DNA of 64,000 nucleotides from Phenylobacterium sp. (lineage in GTDB: Bacteria > Pseudomonadota > Alphaproteobacteria > Caulobacterales > Caulobacteraceae), in contig NZ_JANXWD010000003.1 in NCBI RefSeq assembly GCF_025351295.1, positions 23,834 to 87,833 on the forward strand. The letters are read 5' to 3'. This document shows positions 52,191 to 59,486 of the stretch, in pieces; the first letter of the stretch is position 1, and every line of letters begins with the position of its first letter. Below the pieces are notes generated by a model. The model searched no databases. It saw nothing but the letters and a program-made list of their open reading frames with translations, and was not told the DNA's origin. The translations under genes and the position numbers were made by a program.

Positions 52191-53294
52191 TTAAGGTTTC
52201 GCGGCCACGCAGTCTCCCTTGTCGGCGGCCTGGGTGAGCACCCGGAACCGACCCTCCAGGTCGTCCACCAGGTCGGCGTCGGTGCTGCGGGCCAGGACTT
52301 CCTGGTTCAGGTAGCGCGAGGTGAGGTTGTAGTTGAGGCTGCCGAACCAGGCGGCGCGGCGCTGGTGGCGCTCGACGATGACGAACTTGGCGTGCATCGG
52401 CAGGCGGTCGGCGACGCAGTAGCGCTGGACCGCGACCCCGGCGCGCCGCAATCCCAGCACCACGGCCTCCGGCACCCGGCGCGTGGTGTCATGCACGATC
52501 AGCTGGATCTTCGCGCCCCGCCGCGCCGCCGCGCCGAGCCCCTGGGCGAACCCGCCGTCGTCCATGTGCGACACCGCCGCGCGGACGCTGTCGCCGGGGC
52601 CGAGGTGGGCCAGGGTGCGCTCGACCACGTCGGAGCGCAGGCGCGGATAGAAGTATAGGGTCACGTTCGCGATTTGCACCGGGCGGTTCTGGCGGCGCGA
52701 GAACGGCGTGTAGCCCCGCCCCGACCATAGCCGGCGAACCTGCGCCTGCAGCGCCCTGGCGACCGCCGGCTCGCGGAAATCCACCAGCAGGTTCTCACCG
52801 CGGTCCTGGTCGCCGATCTCGTCGGCCAGCCTGGGATCGTCCACCACGTCGCCCGAGGGGTTGTACGACCCGATCAGGGCGTCGGGCTGCGGCGCGGAAA
52901 AGGCGTAGATCTTGGCGTGCAGGTGCGAGCCCCGGAGCCAGGACCGATGGAGCGACAGCCCCTCGCCCAGGCCCTGCCTCAGGCTCCCGATGGTGGCGGC
53001 GTTTACGGCGGCGGTGCGCGGCTGGGCCTCGACGACGACGCGCACGTTCACACCCCGCGCCTTGGCCGCGATCAGGGCGTCGGCCAGCCCCTGGTCGCTG
53101 AAGTAGTAGGTGGCCCAGTCGATGTCGCTGCCGGGCGGCGAAGCCTGGATCTTGGCCAGCAAGAGCTCGCGCAACACCCGCGGCGGCTGGTCCGGCCCGC
53201 CGTAGTGCACGCTGGCGGTGAGCGGCGCGGGCGGCGGCGCAGCGGGCGGGGCACTGGACGGGCCGGGGATCACGGGCGCGCCGGGTGCGCGCAC
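52191..53294 (-). CDS. Phospholipase D-like protein with altered HKD motifs
   Basis: About 367 residues. Two PLD half-motifs are present: SHLHAKIYAFS...IGSYNPSGD and MHAKFVIVERH...FGSLNYNLTS. Each keeps His and Lys, but the Asp of HxKxxxxD is Ser in the first and Glu in the second. The N-terminus is Pro/Ala-rich. The start is uncertain: the frame is open to 53381, overlapping the upstream gene by 74 bp; GTG 53294 avoids this and lies 13 bp after its stop. It resembles PLD/cardiolipin-synthase-like and MitoPLD proteins and follows a nucleotidyltransferase in an apparent operon. Confidence 0.8.
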   Translation of the reverse strand: MRAPGAPVIPGPSSAPPAAPPPAPLTASVHYGGPDQPPRVLRELLLAKIQASPPGSDIDWATYYFSDQGLADALIAAKARGVNVRVVVEAQPRTAAVNAATIGSLRQGLGEGLSLHRSWLRGSHLHAKIYAFSAPQPDALIGSYNPSGDVVDDPRLADEIGDQDRGENLLVDFREPAVARALQAQVRRLWSGRGYTPFSRRQNRPVQIANVTLYFYPRLRSDVVERTLAHLGPGDSVRAAVSHMDDGGFAQGLGAAARRGAKIQLIVHDTTRRVPEAVVLGLRRAGVAVQRYCVADRLPMHAKFVIVERHQRRAAWFGSLNYNLTSRYLNQEVLARSTDADLVDDLEGRFRVLTQAADKGDCVAAKP

Positions 53295-53307
53295 CGCCGG
53301 GGGCGCG

Positions 53308-54054
53308 TCATCGCCAGGCTCCGTCCCAGCCGCTCGACAGCCGGTTGAGGTCCTCCACGTCCTGCGGGAAATCCATCTCACCCCATTCCAGGTCCTCGAT
53401 GGAGGCCACCCGCACGTCGACGCCGGAGCGGGCCAGTTCGTCGATCACGCTCAGGTACCAGCGCTTCAGGCCCTCGGGGTTCTGCAGCACTCGCTCGACG
53501 CCGGCCACGAACTTCGCCGCGCCCGCCCGGGAGAAGCGCAGGAACCCGATGGATTCCGCGTCATAGGCCTCGATGGTCTTGCCGATGGCGCGCAGCCGGC
53601 CGACCTCGGTCAGCACCTTCATGTCGTCGGCGTCGTAGGAGGGCTTGCGGTCGATGGTGACGGTGATGTCGGCCTCGGGCGCGGCCAGCAGGCGCTCGGC
53701 CACGCCGGGCCCGAACAGGGTGTCGCCGTTCAGCACCAGCACGTCGCGGTCGAACTCGGCGCGCACGATCCAGCAGGAGGCGGTGTTGTCTGACACCGAA
53801 TAGAACGGGTTGAAGGCCAGCCGCACCGGCATCTCCAGGGGGAGCGTTGCAACCTCGGCCTGCACCGCATCGGCGCGGAAGCCGGTGACGACGACCGCTT
53901 CCTCGACCCCGGCCGCCTGCAGGCGCATCAGCTGCCAGGCCAGCAGGCTGCGGCCCGACAGCTCGATGAGGCATTTCGGCCGTGACTCGGTCAGCGGCAG
54001 CAGGCGCTTGCCCTGGCCGGCGGCGAGGATGATGGCTCTGTTGGGCGACTTCAC
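53308..54054 (-). CDS. Sugar-phosphate/phosphocholine-type nucleotidyltransferase
   Basis: A 248-residue NTP transferase. Motifs: AIILAAGQGKRLLPLTESRP with KCLIELSGRSLL (pyrophosphorylase signature and the Lys), VLVLNGDTLFGPGVAERLL (metal Asp) and DDMKVLTEVGRLRAIGKT, which resembles LicC-type CTP:phosphocholine cytidylyltransferases. The last part has MDFPQDVEDLNRL. It probably produces a CDP- or NDP-activated alcohol. Its closeness to the sphingolipid locus makes a lipid head-group precursor plausible. It is followed by the PLD-like gene. Confidence 0.88.
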   Translation of the reverse strand: MKSPNRAIILAAGQGKRLLPLTESRPKCLIELSGRSLLAWQLMRLQAAGVEEAVVVTGFRADAVQAEVATLPLEMPVRLAFNPFYSVSDNTASCWIVRAEFDRDVLVLNGDTLFGPGVAERLLAAPEADITVTIDRKPSYDADDMKVLTEVGRLRAIGKTIEAYDAESIGFLRFSRAGAAKFVAGVERVLQNPEGLKRWYLSVIDELARSGVDVRVASIEDLEWGEMDFPQDVEDLNRLSSGWDGAWR

Positions 54055-54123
54055 GAACGTACCCGTGGCAGGGGATCTCGACCGGGAAAAGGCGGGGCGC
54101 CGGTCGTGCGGGTCGCAGACCCT

Positions 54124-54171
54124 AGAGCGCGTCAGGCGAAAGTGGATCCCGGTTTCGCCGCCCGACGCTCT
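54124..54171. repeat. REP-like palindromic element, copy 1
   Basis: A 48-bp element reading AGAGCGCGTC at the left arm and GACGCTCT at the right arm, with an inner inverted pair AGGCGAAA / TTTCGCC around GTGGATCCCGG. Copy 2 at 62655-62704 is nearly identical (one T-to-C substitution region and a GC pair missing in the right arm here). It lies between genes and reads like a dispersed chromosomal palindrome of the Caulobacterales. Confidence 0.85.
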
Positions 54172-54184
54172 AATTCAAAGAGGT

Positions 54185-54234
54185 AGAGCCTTTTTATCTG
54201 GTTCAAGTGACTCCACTTGAACCAGAAAGGCTCT
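54185..54234. repeat. Long imperfect inverted repeat
   Basis: The left arm AGAGCCTTTTTATCTGGTTC continues into AAGTG, and the right arm CACTTGAACCAGAAAGGCTCT mirrors it with a short ACTC-type loop. It lies directly beside the REP-like element and shares the TAATTCAAAGAG-type flank seen again at 63846-63862. It could form a strong hairpin in RNA of either strand and is probably part of a composite dispersed repeat. Confidence 0.75.
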
Positions 54235-54283
54235 GGCGGGTCCGATGTTGGGGCGTTTTGCGGGGCCTGGGCCCGGAACCGAA

Positions 54284-54315
54284 AGACCTCGCAGGGCGAG
54301 CGGCCTGCGAGGTCT
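54284..54315 (-). terminator. Terminator-like hairpin downstream of the SWIB gene
   Basis: AGACCTCGCAGG at 54284-54295 pairs with CCTGCGAGGTCT at 54304-54315, a perfect 12-bp stem with an 8-bp loop. On the reverse strand it lies 45 bp after the SWIB stop and is followed by TTTCGG, a weak U-tract. It is probably a transcription terminator or an mRNA-stabilising hairpin. Confidence 0.6.
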
Positions 54316-54359
54316 CCTGTCTCACGACGCAGAGCGCGGCAGGCCGCCGCGCCAGGCGC

Positions 54360-54620
54360 CTATTTCAAGTGCTTGGCCAGATGCTTGTTCATCTCGAACA
54401 TGCTGACCTTGTCCTTGCCATCGAACACCGGCTTCAGCTTGGCGTCGGCCAGAATCTCGCGCTTGTTTTCGGGATTCTGCAGGTTGTTCTTCTTGATGTA
54501 TTCCCAGATCTTCGACACGGTTTCGCCGCGCGAAAGCTGGCCCGCACCAACCACAGCGGCCAATTCCGCGGAGGGCGTCAACGGCTTCTGCAGGGCGTTC
54601 GTGTTCTTACCAGTGGCCAT
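54360..54620 (-). CDS. SWIB/MDM2-domain protein
   Basis: An 86-residue protein. ATG 54620 follows GGGGGAGCC; the longer frame has no such site. The SWIB domain covers about residues 15-85: LTPSAELAAVVGAGQLSRGE, TVSKIWEYIKKNNLQNPENK and FDGKDKVSMFEMNKHLAKHL. Stand-alone SWIB proteins occur in Chlamydiae and some Alphaproteobacteria and may bind DNA or topoisomerase; the role here is unknown. The gene is monocistronic with a hairpin downstream. Confidence 0.93.
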   Translation of the reverse strand: MATGKNTNALQKPLTPSAELAAVVGAGQLSRGETVSKIWEYIKKNNLQNPENKREILADAKLKPVFDGKDKVSMFEMNKHLAKHLK

Positions 54621-54749
54621 GGGCTCCCCCAGCTCTAATGTTGTCGCGAAGGTCCGGCGGGGGTCGCTGGAACCGAGTCGCTTGCCGCATCCTAGCGCGC
54701 CGCGAGCCGGGCGCCACAGAAGATGCATGCGGCATAACGCTTTGGTCGC

Positions 54750-55388
54750 CTAGAGGTTGTAAGAGGCTAGGTGATCGTCGGTCAGGTGGGCGGAGGCGGC
54801 GCGCCGCGGGCCGATCGTGCGGGCCAGCAGGTCGAACAGCTGGCTCCAGTCGGGCTCGCGCTCATAGATCTCGACCTCGAAGTCGACGCCGGCCATCGTC
54901 AGGGCGGCTTCCAGGCGCCCGATCCGCGGTGGTGTGACGCCCAGGGCGTGGCCCAGGTGGACCAGCCCGTTGATGCGCCAGGCGATCTCGCGGGCGGCCG
55001 TAGCGTCCAGGCCGCGACCGCCAAAGGCCGCGACGGCGGCGATCCGCTCTGCGCGCCACGCCGCCACGCGCAGGGCCAGGTCCGCGCCCGCGCCATGACC
55101 CAGCACCGCGACCCGCCCATCGTCGACGCGTCGCTCATCGGCCAGGTGATCCAGCCAGGCGTCGGCATCCTCGCGGCGGTCCTCGGCGGGGCGAGCGGTC
55201 CAGTCGGGGGCGAGGACGAAGTAGCCGTGGGCGCTCAGCCGGCTGGCCGCGGCCTCGACGGCCGCGCCCAGCCCCTCGCGACCGCCCAGCAGAAGGACCG
55301 GCGGCCGGCGGCCCGGCCCTTCCGGACAGGCGACGAAGGCGTCGAGGCAGCCGTCGTCGGTCTCGATCTCGATCCGGGCTTCGGGCAT
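54750..55388 (-). CDS. Dienelactone-hydrolase-like protein lacking the nucleophile
   Basis: A 212-residue protein with the dienelactone hydrolase topology: CLDAFVACPEGPGRRPPVLL, a strand-turn FVLAPDWTARP and the elbow VAVLGHGAGADLALRVAAW near residue 97. In true dienelactone hydrolases the elbow carries Cys (or Ser in relatives); here that position is Gly. No late YPGAxHGF-type histidine motif is seen; the C-terminus has EREPDWSQLFDL instead. It may be a pseudoenzyme with a binding or regulatory role. A palindromic operator-like sequence lies 31-59 bp upstream. Confidence 0.7.
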   Translation of the reverse strand: MPEARIEIETDDGCLDAFVACPEGPGRRPPVLLLGGREGLGAAVEAAASRLSAHGYFVLAPDWTARPAEDRREDADAWLDHLADERRVDDGRVAVLGHGAGADLALRVAAWRAERIAAVAAFGGRGLDATAAREIAWRINGLVHLGHALGVTPPRIGRLEAALTMAGVDFEVEIYEREPDWSQLFDLLARTIGPRRAASAHLTDDHLASYNL

Positions 55389-55418
55389 GGCCAGGCTCTC
55401 GCACTCAGGAAGCCCGAC

Positions 55419-55447
55419 GTTATTCCTACCAGACTGATAGGAATAAC
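55419..55447. promoter_or_regulatory. Palindromic operator-like sequence
   Basis: GTTATTCCTA at 55419-55428 and TAGGAATAAC at 55438-55447 are perfect inverted repeats around a 9-bp spacer containing CAGACTG, giving an almost complete 29-bp palindrome. It is strikingly AT-rich for this genome and lies 31-59 bp upstream of the dienelactone-hydrolase-like start. A dimeric regulator of unknown identity is likely; none of the local regulators is an obvious match. Confidence 0.6.
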
Positions 55448-55600
55448 CCGATTGTCTACGCCGGCCGTGAGATTTCCTGCTCCTCCCTCGAAGGGCACAC
55501 TTCGGGGGACGTGGCTCAGCGCGAAGCGATGAGACGGAGGGCGCGCAAGGCCACCAACTCTGAGCTTGAGGCTTCGCGCCCCCTCCGTCGGCTTCGCCGC

Positions 55601-55634
55601 CACCTCCCCCGTCCTCTTCGGGACGGGGGAGGTG
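55601..55634. terminator. Strong GC-rich hairpin downstream of HlyD-family gene
   Basis: CACCTCCCCCGTCC at 55601-55614 pairs perfectly with GGACGGGGGAGGTG at 55621-55634 around a 6-base loop. It lies 8 bp beyond the 3' end of the membrane-fusion protein gene (reverse strand). There is no U-tract, so it may be a dispersed repeat acting as a transcript-end hairpin rather than a classic terminator. Confidence 0.6.
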
Positions 55635-55641
55635 CGTGGGT

Positions 55642-56754
55642 CTAGCCGCCCAGGGCCACGGTGACCTTGGCCGACAGGCCGGGGCGCAGCCTGGCGACGT
55701 CGGGCTGGCCGGGATCGAAGCGCAGCTTCACCGGCACCCGCTGGACGATCTTGGTGAAGTTGCCGACGCCCGGTTCGAACGGCAGCAGGGCGAATTCGGA
55801 GCCGGTGCCCGGCGCGAAGCTTTCAACATGGGCCTTCAGGGTCACGCCCGGCAGGGCGTCGACCTTCACCTCCGCCGCCTGGCCGCGAAGCATGCGCGCG
55901 GTCTGGGTCTCCTTGAAATTGGCGGTGATGTAGAGCCGGTCCAGCGGGTTGACCACCAGCAGGCGCGAGCCGGGCTGGACGAAGTCGCCGACATTGGCCT
56001 GGCGGTCGCCGACCACGCCGGCGATCGGCGCGCGGATGTCCACGTGGTCCTGGTCCTGGCGGGCCAGATCCAGGGCGGCGGCGGCCTTGGCCCGCTGAGC
56101 TTCGGCCTGGGCGATGGCGGCGATCAGTTCGCCCCGGCGGCTGGCGGTGGCGGCCTGCTGGCTGCGGCTGAGCGCCAGGCCGGCGCGGCTCTTGTCTGCG
56201 GCGGCGGCGGCGGCGATGGCGGTGGTCTCGATGCGGTCGGCGGTGCTGTGTGGCGCGAAGCCGGTCTTCTGCAGGGCGTCGTAGCGGGCCCAGTCGGCCT
56301 GGGCGCGGCGCACCTCGGCGTCGGCGGCGCGGATGCCGGTCTCCGCCTCGCGGACCTCGGCCACCGACACGGCCTCGTCGGAGCTCAGCCGGATCAGGGA
56401 GGCCTGGGCCGAGGCCACCGCGGCATCGGCCATGGCCAGGTCGCCCTTGGCCGAGGCGACGCGGGCGGCATATTCCTCGGGGTCCAGCCGCACCAGCACC
56501 TGGCCGGCCTTCACCGCCTGGTTGTCGGTGACCAGCACCTCGGCCACATGGCCGCGCACGCGCGGCGCCACCACCGTCATGTCGGTCTTCACATAGGCGT
56601 TGTCGGTGGCCGCCGTCGGCTTGGCGGCCAGCAGGTAGGCGACCCCGCCGGCGCCGACCACCAGGGCCACCCCCAGCACCAGGACGCCGCGCGGCAGCTT
56701 GCGCCGGGGCTTGGCGGGCACGGCCTCAGCCGTGGCGATGGTTTCCATTTTCAT
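55642..56754 (-). CDS. HlyD-family periplasmic adaptor (EmrA-like)
   Basis: A 370-residue membrane fusion protein: a short cytoplasmic start, a single N-terminal membrane helix (GVLVLGVALVVGAGGVAYLL), then the biotinyl-lipoyl-like half TDNAYVKTDMTVVAPRVRG, a long alpha-hairpin (about 110-230, many Ala/Glu/Arg heptads) and the second lipoyl half APIAGVVGDRQANVGDFVQP. It links an inner-membrane pump to an outer-membrane channel. It is the last gene of an operon with a thioesterase and TetR gene. The matching EmrB-like pump is encoded divergently at 57834, so the two probably form one efflux system. Confidence 0.92.
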   Translation of the reverse strand: MKMETIATAEAVPAKPRRKLPRGVLVLGVALVVGAGGVAYLLAAKPTAATDNAYVKTDMTVVAPRVRGHVAEVLVTDNQAVKAGQVLVRLDPEEYAARVASAKGDLAMADAAVASAQASLIRLSSDEAVSVAEVREAETGIRAADAEVRRAQADWARYDALQKTGFAPHSTADRIETTAIAAAAAADKSRAGLALSRSQQAATASRRGELIAAIAQAEAQRAKAAAALDLARQDQDHVDIRAPIAGVVGDRQANVGDFVQPGSRLLVVNPLDRLYITANFKETQTARMLRGQAAEVKVDALPGVTLKAHVESFAPGTGSEFALLPFEPGVGNFTKIVQRVPVKLRFDPGQPDVARLRPGLSAKVTVALGG

Positions 56755-57209
56755 AGCTCGAACACCAGGAGGGTGGAGGTGGCGGTGGCGTAGAGGCGGC
56801 CCTGCAGGTCGGTGAGGCGGCCCTCGGCGAAGGCCGCGCGGCGGCCGACCTGAATGACCTTGCCCTCGGCGCGGACCGGGCCGGTGTCCTTGGTCATCGG
56901 CCGGTGGTAGGCGACCTTGAGCTCCAGGGTCGTATAGCCCTGCCCCGGCTTCAGCGCGGAGTGGACGGCGCAGCCGACGCAGCTGTCCAGCAGGGTCGCC
57001 GCATAGCCGCCGTGCACCGTGCCGATGGGGTTGTAGACGCTCTCGTCCGGGTGGCCGCCGAACACCACGCGGCCTTCCTCGATCTCGATCACGTCGAAGC
57101 CCATCGTCTTGCCGATGCCGGGGCGGCGCTCGGGCCGTTCGGGGTCGAACACGGCGCGGAGCTGTTCCAGGCCGCTCATCTGAGCGCGGTCGGGGATGAG
57201 GGCGTTCAT
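56751..57209 (-). CDS. PaaI-family hotdog thioesterase
   Basis: A 152-residue hotdog protein. The active-site segment NPIGTVHGGYAATLLDSCVG carries the HGG of PaaI-type thioesterases, followed by TTLELKVAYHRPMTKDTGPV. It hydrolyses acyl-CoA or aryl-CoA thioesters. It is sandwiched between the TetR and HlyD genes with 4-bp overlaps on both sides, an unusual partner for an efflux operon; it may remove CoA from a toxic acyl or aryl compound before export (inference). Confidence 0.9.
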   Translation of the reverse strand: MNALIPDRAQMSGLEQLRAVFDPERPERRPGIGKTMGFDVIEIEEGRVVFGGHPDESVYNPIGTVHGGYAATLLDSCVGCAVHSALKPGQGYTTLELKVAYHRPMTKDTGPVRAEGKVIQVGRRAAFAEGRLTDLQGRLYATATSTLLVFEL

Positions 57210-57781
57210 GGGGCGATCCCCATGCGGGTCTTCAGGCTGAGCCGGGCGTCGGCCAGCAGCTGGGCGGCCGCGTCATCGTCGGAGATCGCACGCGACAGCG
57301 ACACCGCCCCGGCCATCTCGGCCAGCAGCGACGGCGCCAGGGCGGCCCGATCCTCGGGCAGCCAGGACGCGAGCCGGGCGATCAGCCGCCGCACGCCGCC
57401 CTCATAGGCGTCACGCACCGCCCGGCCCTGCCGTGGCAGGTCGCTGGAGAGGGTGGCGATCGGGCAGCCGCGCTCCGGGTGCGCCCGGTGCTCGCTCGAG
57501 ACATACGAGTCCACGAATGCCGTCAGGGCGTCGACGTGACTCAGGCCGTCGGTCATCCGGGCGAACCGCCGCGCGCTCTGGCCGAACGCCTCCTCCAGGG
57601 CGGCCACCACCAGCGCCTCCTTGTTGGGGAAGTGGGCATAGAAGCCCCCGTGGGTGAGGCCGGCCTGCGCCATGATCTCGGCCACGCCGACCCCGTCCGG
57701 CCCCTTGGCCCGCACCGCGGTGGCCGCGGCGCGGACCACCTTGCGGCGGGTCTCTTCCTTGTGGGTGTCGCTATAGCGCAT
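57206..57781 (-). CDS. TetR-family regulator of the efflux operon
   Basis: A 191-residue TetR protein. The HTH occupies about 10-55 (KEETRRKVVRAAATAVRAKG, EIMAQAGLTHGGFYAHFPNK), and the C-terminal domain resembles the LfrR/AcrR group with PERGCPIATLSSDLPRQG. It is the first gene of the operon with the thioesterase and HlyD genes and is divergent from the EmrB-like pump. A palindrome lies in the 52-bp divergent region, making autoregulation and control of the pump likely. Confidence 0.92.
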   Translation of the reverse strand: MRYSDTHKEETRRKVVRAAATAVRAKGPDGVGVAEIMAQAGLTHGGFYAHFPNKEALVVAALEEAFGQSARRFARMTDGLSHVDALTAFVDSYVSSEHRAHPERGCPIATLSSDLPRQGRAVRDAYEGGVRRLIARLASWLPEDRAALAPSLLAEMAGAVSLSRAISDDDAAAQLLADARLSLKTRMGIAP

Positions 57782-57798
57782 TGCCGTTCGGGCCTTTA

Positions 57799-57811
57799 TA
57801 TGATGGTCATA
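57799..57811. promoter_or_regulatory. Candidate TetR operator between divergent efflux operons
   Basis: TATGA at 57799-57803 and TCATA at 57807-57811 are inverted around TGG, with further partial symmetry outside (AT-rich ATAT/ATAT flanks). The whole divergent region is only 52 bp, so a bound repressor here would block both promoters. The assignment to the adjacent TetR protein is by position. Confidence 0.55.
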
Positions 57812-57833
57812 ATATTAAGCGCCAAACGCCGGA

Positions 57834-59438
57834 ATGCAAGAGATGACCGCAGCTACCCTGTCCGCCGCCGCGCCGCTCGCCAGCCCCGCCGCCCTCAGCG
57901 AGACCCGCAAGCTGGTGATCTTCGCGATCATGGCCTTCGGCCAGTTCATGGCGCTGCTGGACATCCAGATCGTCGCGGCGTCGCTGAACTCGATCCAGGC
58001 CGGGCTGAACGCGGGTCCGGACGAGATCGCCTGGGTGCAGACTGCCTATCTGATGGCCGAGATCGTGATGATCCCGCTGGCGGCGTTCCTGTCGCAGGCG
58101 CTGTCGACGCGCTGGCTGTTCACCCTGTCGGCCGGCCTGTTCACGGTCTCCAGCCTGATGTGCGGCCTGGCCTGGGACATCAACTCGATGATCGCCTTCC
58201 GCGCCCTGCAGGGGTTCACCGGCGGGGCGATGGTGCCGCTGGTGTTCGCCACCGGCTTTGCGATGTTCGACGGGCCCAAGCGGGCGATGATCCCGGCGAT
58301 CCTGGGCATCGTCTCCACCCTGGCGCCGACGCTGGGGCCCAGCGTGGGTGGGCTGATCACCGAGTACTACGACTGGCGCTGGCTGTTCTTCATGAACATC
58401 GTGCCCGGGGTCGCCGTCACCATCCTGTTCCCGCTGCTTGGCAAGGTGGACACCGCCAGGCCGGAAATGCTGAAGCGCATCGACTGGCTGCACGTGGCCT
58501 CGCTGGCGGTGTTCCTGGGGGGGATGCAGTACGTGCTGGAGGAGGGCCCGCGCCACGAGTGGTTCACCGACCCGGCGGTGCAGATCGCCGCCTGGCTGTC
58601 GGTGGTGGGCGGCGTGGTGTTCTTCGAGCGGACGTTCTTCTCGACCATGCCGGTCCTGAAGCTGACGCCGTTCCGCCGGCCGACCTTCGCCATGGCCTGC
58701 GTGCTGAACCTGGTGGTCGGCTTCGGCCTCTACGCCGCGACCTATCTGACCCCGGTCTACCTGGGCCGGGTGCGGGGTTTCTCCAGCTTGCAGATCGGCA
58801 CGACCGTGTTCGTGACCGGCATCGCCATGACCATCACCGCGCCGATCGCCGCGCGGCTCTCCACCAAGGTGGACGGGCGCTATGTGATCGCGGTCGGCTT
58901 CACGATGTTCGCCGTCTCGCTGTGGCTGTTCTCCGGGGTCACCGACAACTGGGGCTTCCGCGAGCTGTTCTGGCCGCAGGTGATGCGCGGGCTGGCCATG
59001 CTGCTGTGCATCGTGCCGGCGGTGGGCATGGCGCTGAACGGCGTGCCGCCGGAGGAGCTGCGCTACGCATCCGGCCTGTTCAACCGGATGCGCAACCTGG
59101 GCGGGGCGATCGGCATCGCGGTGGTCAACACCTGGCTGATCGACTTCACCCGCGAGCAGTCCTCGCGCCTCTCGGCGGCCATGGGCGAGAGCCCCGACCA
59201 CGCCATGGGGATGCTGCAGGGGCTGGCGCAATACGCTCAGGGCTGGACCCCCGACGCCTCGCGGGCGATGCAGATGGCGCAGGGCGTGATGGGGCGGGTC
59301 GTGGGCCGCGAAGCCGCCGCCCTGGCCTTCGCCGACACCTACCGGCTGATGGCGATCATGTTCCTGTGCGCCCTGGTCATCGTGCCGTTCGCCAAGCCCG
59401 CGCCCTACGTTGTCGGGCCGCCGCCACCGGAACACTAG
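57834..59438 (+). CDS. EmrB/QacA-type MFS multidrug efflux transporter (DHA2)
   Basis: A 534-residue membrane protein with 14 predicted hydrophobic segments as in DHA2 transporters. Motifs: the N-terminal FGQFMALLDIQIVAASLNSI (motif D1), IAWVQTAYLMAEIVMIPLAA, RALQGFTGGAMVPLVFATGF and GPSVGGLITEYYDWRWLFFM (motif C). It exports hydrophobic toxic compounds with the HlyD-family adaptor encoded divergently. ATG 57834 is used; ATG 57843 is an alternative. It is followed 48 bp later by an enoyl-CoA hydratase gene. Confidence 0.92.
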   Translation: MQEMTAATLSAAAPLASPAALSETRKLVIFAIMAFGQFMALLDIQIVAASLNSIQAGLNAGPDEIAWVQTAYLMAEIVMIPLAAFLSQALSTRWLFTLSAGLFTVSSLMCGLAWDINSMIAFRALQGFTGGAMVPLVFATGFAMFDGPKRAMIPAILGIVSTLAPTLGPSVGGLITEYYDWRWLFFMNIVPGVAVTILFPLLGKVDTARPEMLKRIDWLHVASLAVFLGGMQYVLEEGPRHEWFTDPAVQIAAWLSVVGGVVFFERTFFSTMPVLKLTPFRRPTFAMACVLNLVVGFGLYAATYLTPVYLGRVRGFSSLQIGTTVFVTGIAMTITAPIAARLSTKVDGRYVIAVGFTMFAVSLWLFSGVTDNWGFRELFWPQVMRGLAMLLCIVPAVGMALNGVPPEELRYASGLFNRMRNLGGAIGIAVVNTWLIDFTREQSSRLSAAMGESPDHAMGMLQGLAQYAQGWTPDASRAMQMAQGVMGRVVGREAAALAFADTYRLMAIMFLCALVIVPFAKPAPYVVGPPPPEH

Positions 59439-59486
59439 GCAGGCCGGCCCGGCCGCGCTGTTATGGCGTCGCCACGGGAGCCTGCC

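Larger units (their letters stand above)
54055..54359. other. Intergenic region, 305 bp, composed mostly of repeats and hairpins
   Basis: No gene is supported here. The stretch contains the REP-like palindrome (54124-54171), a long imperfect inverted repeat (54185-54234) and a terminator-like hairpin (54284-54315), each listed separately. It separates the nucleotidyltransferase start from the 3' end of the SWIB gene, so any nucleotidyltransferase promoter must lie just upstream of 54054. Confidence 0.7.
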
